From the NCBI RefSeq assembly GCF_000367945.1, contig NZ_KB849179.1:1515645-1579644 (forward strand): a stretch of DNA of 64,000 nt. Reading direction: 5' to 3'. Numbering within the stretch: position 1 is the first letter of the stretch; every line of letters begins with the position of its first letter. The position numbers and the translations under genes were made by a program. This DNA is from Acinetobacter proteolyticus (GTDB lineage: Bacteria; Pseudomonadota; Gammaproteobacteria; Pseudomonadales; Moraxellaceae). This document shows, one piece after another, positions 59,973 through 64,000 of this stretch. A model generated the notes under the pieces. The model was not told where the DNA came from. It was given only the letters and a program-made list of their open reading frames with translations, and did no database searches.

Positions 59973-60163
59973 ACGTGAATTTTAACCTTTTTTGTTGTTT
60001 ATTTATCACTGAATAGTAACTGTCAAGAAGCATGCAGTTCAGTGAAAATAAGCTTTTTTGACTGTGCGAAAGCATGAACTAGTGCTATATTCTTGTGCAC
60101 TTATCTTAATATCGTAATTAGACAGCTATATGTCTGATTATTATCGGAACAAACGAGACTCAG

Positions 60164-62434
60164 ATGGACGATCAATCTTTAAAACAAGCCGCTTTGTATT
60201 ACCATGAATTTCCAACCCCAGGAAAAATCAGTGTGACACCTAGCAAGCAGCTCGTTAACCAACGAGATTTAGCGCTTGCCTACTCACCTGGTGTTGCTGC
60301 GCCATGTTTGGAAATCGAACGCGACCCTTCTACCGCTGCCAAATATACAGCGCGCGGTAATCTGGTTGCCGTCGTGAGTAATGGTACAGCCGTGCTTGGT
60401 TTGGGAAATATTGGTCCGCTCGCGTCTAAACCCGTAATGGAAGGTAAAGGCGTTCTATTCAAAAAGTTCGCTGGTGTTGATGTCTTTGATATTGAAATTG
60501 ATGAAAATGATCCAGACAAAATCGTAGATATCGTTGCTGCATTAGAGCCGACGTTTGGTGGTATCAACTTAGAAGATATCAAAGCACCAGAATGTTTCTA
60601 CATTGAAAAGAAACTTCGCGAACGCATGAAAATTCCTGTATTCCATGATGACCAACATGGGACCAGTATTATTGTCGGTTCAGCATTGCTCAATGCCTTA
60701 CAACTGGTCAATAAAAAAATTGATGAAATCAAAATTGTAGCATCTGGTGCTGGTGCAGCCGCACTTTCGTGCCTAGACTTGCTTTGCGCTTTAGGTGTGA
60801 ATAAAGCCAATATCGTTGTTGCCGACTCTCGCGGCCTGCTCACGACATCACGTGAAGGTTTAGATGAATCGAAAAAACGTTATGTACAAGATATTCAAGC
60901 AAAACAATTGCATGAAGTCATGGCTGGCGCAGATATGTTCCTCGGTCTTTCAGCGGCAGGCATCCTCACCAAAGAAATGGTGAAGGAAATGGCTGAAAAT
61001 CCAATTATTTTTGCACTGGCAAACCCAGATCCTGAAATTCTACCTGAACATGCACATGAAGTACGTCCAGATGCAATCATGGCAACAGGTCGTTCAGACT
61101 ATCCAAACCAAGTGAACAACGCACTTTGCTTCCCTTATATCTTCCGTGGTGCATTGGATGTAGGTGCAACCACGATTAATGAAGAAATGAAAATTGCCTG
61201 TGTACATGCAATTGCACGTATGGCACATGTTGAAGCAGATGCTGCAACTTATGGTGAAAAATCAGCTTCATTTGGTCGCGACTATTTGATCCCTCGCCCA
61301 CTTGATCAACGTTTAATTTTGGAAATTGCACCTGCAGTTGCGAAAGCAGCGATGGACTCTGGTGTAGCAACACGTCCAATTGAAGACTTCTCTGCGTATC
61401 GTCAACGTCTTTCTGAGTTTGTTTATAACTCAGCATTCTTGATGAAGCCGATCTTCTCTCAAGCAAAAACTGATCCAAAGCGTATTGCTTATGCTGAAGG
61501 TGAAGATCAACGTGTATTACGTGCCGTTCAAATCGTAGTTGATGAAGGCTTGGCAAAACCAATTCTTGTTGGCCGTACTTCGGTTATTGAAGACAACATC
61601 AAAAAGTTGGGTTTACGTTTACAGCATGGCGTGAATATTGAAATCGTCGATCAGGAAAAGAATCCTCAATACGAAGATTTCTCTAAAGAATATCATCAAA
61701 TCATGCAACGTAAGGGTGTAACGGTCGAATATGCGCAACGCGAAGCACGCCGTCGTTCTACTTTAATCGCAGCGATGCTGGTTAAATTTGGCAAAGCCGA
61801 TGGTATGTTGTGTGGTACTTACTCAAGCTACGACATTCATTTAGATTTCGTGAAAAATGTCATTGGTCTTAAAGAAGGTCGCAGCACATTCTTTACGTTG
61901 AATGCCTTAATGCTTGAAGATCGCAATTTATTTATTGCAGACACCTATGTAAACACCAACCCAACGGCTGCACAACTTGCTGAAATGACCATTTTAGCAG
62001 CTGAAGAAGTTCGTCGTTTCGGTATTACACCACGTGTTGCCTTACTTTCTCATTCAAGTTTTGGTAGCGACCAGAATGACCCAAGCGCACAAAAAATGCG
62101 TGAAGTCTATCGTCTGCTTTCAGAGCAAGCACCTGAGTTAGAAGTTGAAGGTGAAATGCATGGTGATGCAGCATTAGATGAAAATATTCGTCATTTTGCA
62201 TTCCCGAACTCACGTTTCAAAGGTTCGGCAAACTTGTTGATTATGCCTAACCTAGATTCAGCGAACATTTCATTTAACTTGTTAAAAGCAACGTCTGGTA
62301 ATAATGTGACCATTGGTCCTATTTTATTAGGTGCTGCAAAACCTGTTCATATTCTTACACCTACAGCGACAACACGTCGTTTGGTGAATATGACCGCTTT
62401 AACAGTTGCCGAAATTCAACAAAGCCAAAACTAA
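60164..62434 (+). CDS. maeB: NADP-dependent malic enzyme with PTA-like C-terminal domain
   Basis: A 756-residue protein. Residues 1-430 are the malic enzyme core, with [28 protein letters not shown] and [15 protein letters not shown]. The last 320 residues resemble phosphotransacetylase ([18 protein letters not shown]) and act as a regulatory domain in MaeB. It decarboxylates malate to pyruvate, making NADPH. A terminator follows. Confidence 0.96.
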   Translation: MDDQSLKQAALYYHEFPTPGKISVTPSKQLVNQRDLALAYSPGVAAPCLEIERDPSTAAKYTARGNLVAVVSNGTAVLGLGNIGPLASKPVMEGKGVLFKKFAGVDVFDIEIDENDPDKIVDIVAALEPTFGGINLEDIKAPECFYIEKKLRERMKIPVFHDDQHGTSIIVGSALLNALQLVNKKIDEIKIVASGAGAAALSCLDLLCALGVNKANIVVADSRGLLTTSREGLDESKKRYVQDIQAKQLHEVMAGADMFLGLSAAGILTKEMVKEMAENPIIFALANPDPEILPEHAHEVRPDAIMATGRSDYPNQVNNALCFPYIFRGALDVGATTINEEMKIACVHAIARMAHVEADAATYGEKSASFGRDYLIPRPLDQRLILEIAPAVAKAAMDSGVATRPIEDFSAYRQRLSEFVYNSAFLMKPIFSQAKTDPKRIAYAEGEDQRVLRAVQIVVDEGLAKPILVGRTSVIEDNIKKLGLRLQHGVNIEIVDQEKNPQYEDFSKEYHQIMQRKGVTVEYAQREARRRSTLIAAMLVKFGKADGMLCGTYSSYDIHLDFVKNVIGLKEGRSTFFTLNALMLEDRNLFIADTYVNTNPTAAQLAEMTILAAEEVRRFGITPRVALLSHSSFGSDQNDPSAQKMREVYRLLSEQAPELEVEGEMHGDAALDENIRHFAFPNSRFKGSANLLIMPNLDSANISFNLLKATSGNNVTIGPILLGAAKPVHILTPTATTRRLVNMTALTVAEIQQSQN

Positions 62435-62440
62435 GTTCAC

Positions 62441-62474
62441 TTAAGCCTCGCTTTTCTTGAAAAGCTTCGCTTAA
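62441..62474 (+). other. Hairpin after maeB
   Basis: TTAAGC-ctc-GCTTTTC pairs with GAAAAGC-ttc-GCTTAA, a 13-bp stem with a symmetrical internal loop just past the maeB stop. No T-tract; it may protect the 3' end. Confidence 0.5.
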
Positions 62475-62482
62475 CCCTTGAG

Positions 62483-62530
62483 AAAACCTCTATTCTGTAG
62501 CATGATTGTGTGAAGAATAGAGGTTTTTTC
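62483..62530 (+). terminator. Terminator-like hairpin covering the cca Shine-Dalgarno
   Basis: A 14-bp perfect stem AAAACCTCTATTCT / AGAATAGAGGTTTT with a 17-base loop, then T residues and the cca ATG at 62531. The Shine-Dalgarno AGAGG (62519-62523) lies inside the 3' arm. Confidence 0.8.
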
Positions 62531-63757
62531 ATGCAAGTTTATTTAGTAGGCGGTGCTGTCCGAGATCATTTACTGGGCCACCCCTATCACGAAAAAGATT
62601 ATGTGGTGGTTGGAGCAACGCCCGAGCAATTACTCGCCGAAGGCTATCAACCTGTGGGAAAAGATTTCCCGGTATTTCTACATCCAACAACAAAAGAAGA
62701 ATATGCACTTGCACGCACTGAACGTAAATCTGGCGTGGGTTATCATGGTTTCCAGTTTTTCACAGACACGACCGTTAAATTAGAAGAAGATCTGATTCGT
62801 CGTGATTTAACCATTAATGCCATGGCCATGGATGATGCAGGCACCGTATATGATCCTTATGGCGGTCAACGCGATTTAGAGCAGAGAATCCTGCGCCATG
62901 TATCTGATGCATTTACCGAAGATCCATTACGTGTTCTTCGAGTGGCTCGTTTTGCTGCCCGTTATGCAGCCTATGGCTTTAAAATTGCAGATGAAACGCT
63001 ACAGTTAATGCAGGAGATTGCCGAATCAGGTGAACTTGATGCATTAACCCCTGAACGGGTCTGGAAAGAAACCTCACGCGCGTTGCTTGAAGATCATGCT
63101 GATGTCTATTTCCAAACCTTAAGAGATTGCAAGGCCTTAAAGATTCTATTTCCAGAAATCGATGCCCTCTTTGGTGTGCCACAACGCCCTGAATACCATC
63201 CTGAAATCGACTGCGGCATTCATACGTTGATGGCGCTTAAACAAGCCTGTTTAGCAGAATATGCACTTGATGTGCGTTTTGCTGTGCTTGTGCATGATCT
63301 TGGCAAGGCACTCACCCCTGTGGACGAACTGCCACGTCATATCATGCATGAAGAACGTGGTATACAGCCAGTAACCGATTTTTGTGATCGTTTAAAGGTT
63401 CCGACGCATTTAAAGAATTTGGCGCTGATCGTCTGCAAAGAGCATTTAAAATGCCATCAGATCATGAACCTGAAACCAGGAACACTATGGCGCTTATTAC
63501 AACGTTTAGATGTGCTACGTCGCCCTGAGAAAGTCATTGCATTTGTACAAGCCTGTGAATGTGATGCTAAAGGTCGCCTAGGTTTGGAACATCGCCCTTA
63601 TCCACAAGCGCAATACGTTTTAGATGCAATGGAAATCGTACGCAATATCCGTGCGCAGGATTTACCTGAACATATCACGGGTCCAGAGATTGGTGAAATG
63701 CTGATTCAGTATCGAATTGATGCCTTGGCGAAGTTTAAGGAAATGCACAATAACTGA
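62531..63757 (+). CDS. cca: CCA tRNA nucleotidyltransferase
   Basis: A 408-residue class II enzyme with an HD domain. Nucleotidyltransferase core: YLVGGAVRDHLLG and YVVVGATPEQLLAEGY; RRDLTINAMAM and the nearby RVLRVARFAARYA. HD domain (about 225-330) with VHDLGKAL. It adds or repairs the 3' CCA. The ATG at 62531 matches E. coli Cca; a GTG at 62510 in the loop of the leader hairpin is less likely. It is followed by tRNA genes. Confidence 0.96.
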   Translation: MQVYLVGGAVRDHLLGHPYHEKDYVVVGATPEQLLAEGYQPVGKDFPVFLHPTTKEEYALARTERKSGVGYHGFQFFTDTTVKLEEDLIRRDLTINAMAMDDAGTVYDPYGGQRDLEQRILRHVSDAFTEDPLRVLRVARFAARYAAYGFKIADETLQLMQEIAESGELDALTPERVWKETSRALLEDHADVYFQTLRDCKALKILFPEIDALFGVPQRPEYHPEIDCGIHTLMALKQACLAEYALDVRFAVLVHDLGKALTPVDELPRHIMHEERGIQPVTDFCDRLKVPTHLKNLALIVCKEHLKCHQIMNLKPGTLWRLLQRLDVLRRPEKVIAFVQACECDAKGRLGLEHRPYPQAQYVLDAMEIVRNIRAQDLPEHITGPEIGEMLIQYRIDALAKFKEMHNN

Positions 63758-63859
63758 TTAATTTTCAAGTAAATTAAATCTTTTTTGTGCAATTTTCCTT
63801 ATCCGAAGAGCAAAAAGATTATTAATCAAGCAAACGATTAATTTTATTTACTATTGTTG

Positions 63860-63888
63860 TTGACGCATTGGCTTTTCATGCCTAAAAT
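63860..63888 (+). promoter_or_regulatory. Promoter of the tRNA cluster
   Basis: A -35 TTGACG (63860-63865), 17-base spacer and -10 TAAAAT (63883-63888) with a GCGC discriminator, typical of stringently controlled stable RNA. tRNA-Asn begins 12 bases later. Confidence 0.85.
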
Positions 63889-63899
63889 GCGCATCAGAT

Positions 63900-63975
63900 T
63901 CTCCAATAGCTCAGTCGGTAGAGCGACGGACTGTTAATCCGCAGGTCCCTGGTTCGAGCCCAGGTTGGAGAGCCA
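63900..63975 (+). tRNA. tRNA-Asn (GTT)
   Basis: A 76-base tRNA with encoded CCA. Acceptor stem TCTCCAA / TTGGAGA, D-loop with AGTCGGTAGAGC, anticodon GTT at 63933-63935 and T-arm GGTTCGAGCCC. It closely resembles E. coli tRNA-Asn. Confidence 0.96.
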
Positions 63976-63984
63976 ATCTACTAT

Positions 63985-64000
63985 TCTCCCATAGCTCAGT
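63985..64000 (+). tRNA. Start of a second tRNA (truncated by the window)
   Basis: TCTCCCATAGCTCAGT begins like the preceding tRNA, with a seven-base acceptor arm, TA, then the D-arm GCTCAGT. The anticodon lies outside the window, so identity is unknown; it could be another tRNA-Asn. Confidence 0.7.

Overview
The window is a chromosomal segment of a gammaproteobacterium of the family Moraxellaceae, almost certainly an Acinetobacter species. Support comes from low GC (about 40 percent by eye), the protein sequences of DnaB, AlaS, MnmG and CyoABCDE, the WYL-regulated Anbu peptidase cluster, and the gene orders rpsF-rpsR-rplI...dnaB-alr, hisZ-purA, alaS-lysC-csrA, prmA-DUF3426-fis-purH-purD and ahcY-metF. 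I see no prophage, insertion sequence, CRISPR array, toxin or resistance island. Most of the window is core genome.

Layout. 1-4.4 kb: end of the cytochrome bo3 ubiquinol oxidase operon (cyoA partial, then cyoB, cyoC, cyoD, cyoE). 4.6-10.7 kb: a hypothetical gene, the ribosomal operon rpsF-rpsR-rplI, a flavodoxin-fold oxidoreductase divergent from an HxlR regulator, then dnaB, alr and a DoxX-like membrane protein. 10.7-15.7 kb: a four-gene operon (circularly permuted ATP-grasp, alpha-E, transglutaminase, Anbu proteasome-like peptidase) with a divergent WYL regulator. 16-21.3 kb: a small monooxygenase, purA-hisZ, a GNAT acetyltransferase, a small membrane protein and an Epd-like dehydrogenase. 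21.6-28 kb: alaS, lysC, csrA, rnhB, a lipoprotein and cytochrome b561. 28-30.4 kb: an adenine deaminase and purine permease. 30.8-35.8 kb: a small membrane protein and two divergent TonB-dependent receptors with a Fur-box-like site between them. 36-38.5 kb: a DUF6500-like protein, an AraC regulator with a di-iron hydroxylase-like membrane protein, and an SMR efflux pump. 38.6-46.9 kb: mnmG, a secreted Pro-rich protein, prmA, a zinc-ribbon membrane protein, fis, purH and purD. 47.5-50.1 kb: the methionine importer metQ-metN-metI. 50.2-53.6 kb: an HDAC-like deacetylase overlapping an unrecognised gene, gloB and a 68-residue orphan. 53.8-57 kb: an S-adenosylhomocysteine riboswitch, ahcY, metF and rsmE. 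57-64 kb: a six-TM PAS-GGDEF-EAL protein with a degenerate GGDEF motif, maeB, cca, tRNA-Asn and the start of a second tRNA.

Themes. One-carbon and methionine metabolism is well represented: methionine import, SAH recycling under an SAH riboswitch, and metF. Purine metabolism is too: purA, purH, purD and adenine salvage. Several regulatory RNA structures are visible: the SAH riboswitch, a structured fis leader, an rpsF leader hairpin that can cover the Shine-Dalgarno, a hairpin that can cover the cca Shine-Dalgarno, and an intra-operon terminator between metQ and metN. The best candidates for under-described biology are the Anbu cluster, the deacetylase with its overlapping unknown partner, and several non-coding structures. 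I found no clear, wholly new multi-gene system.
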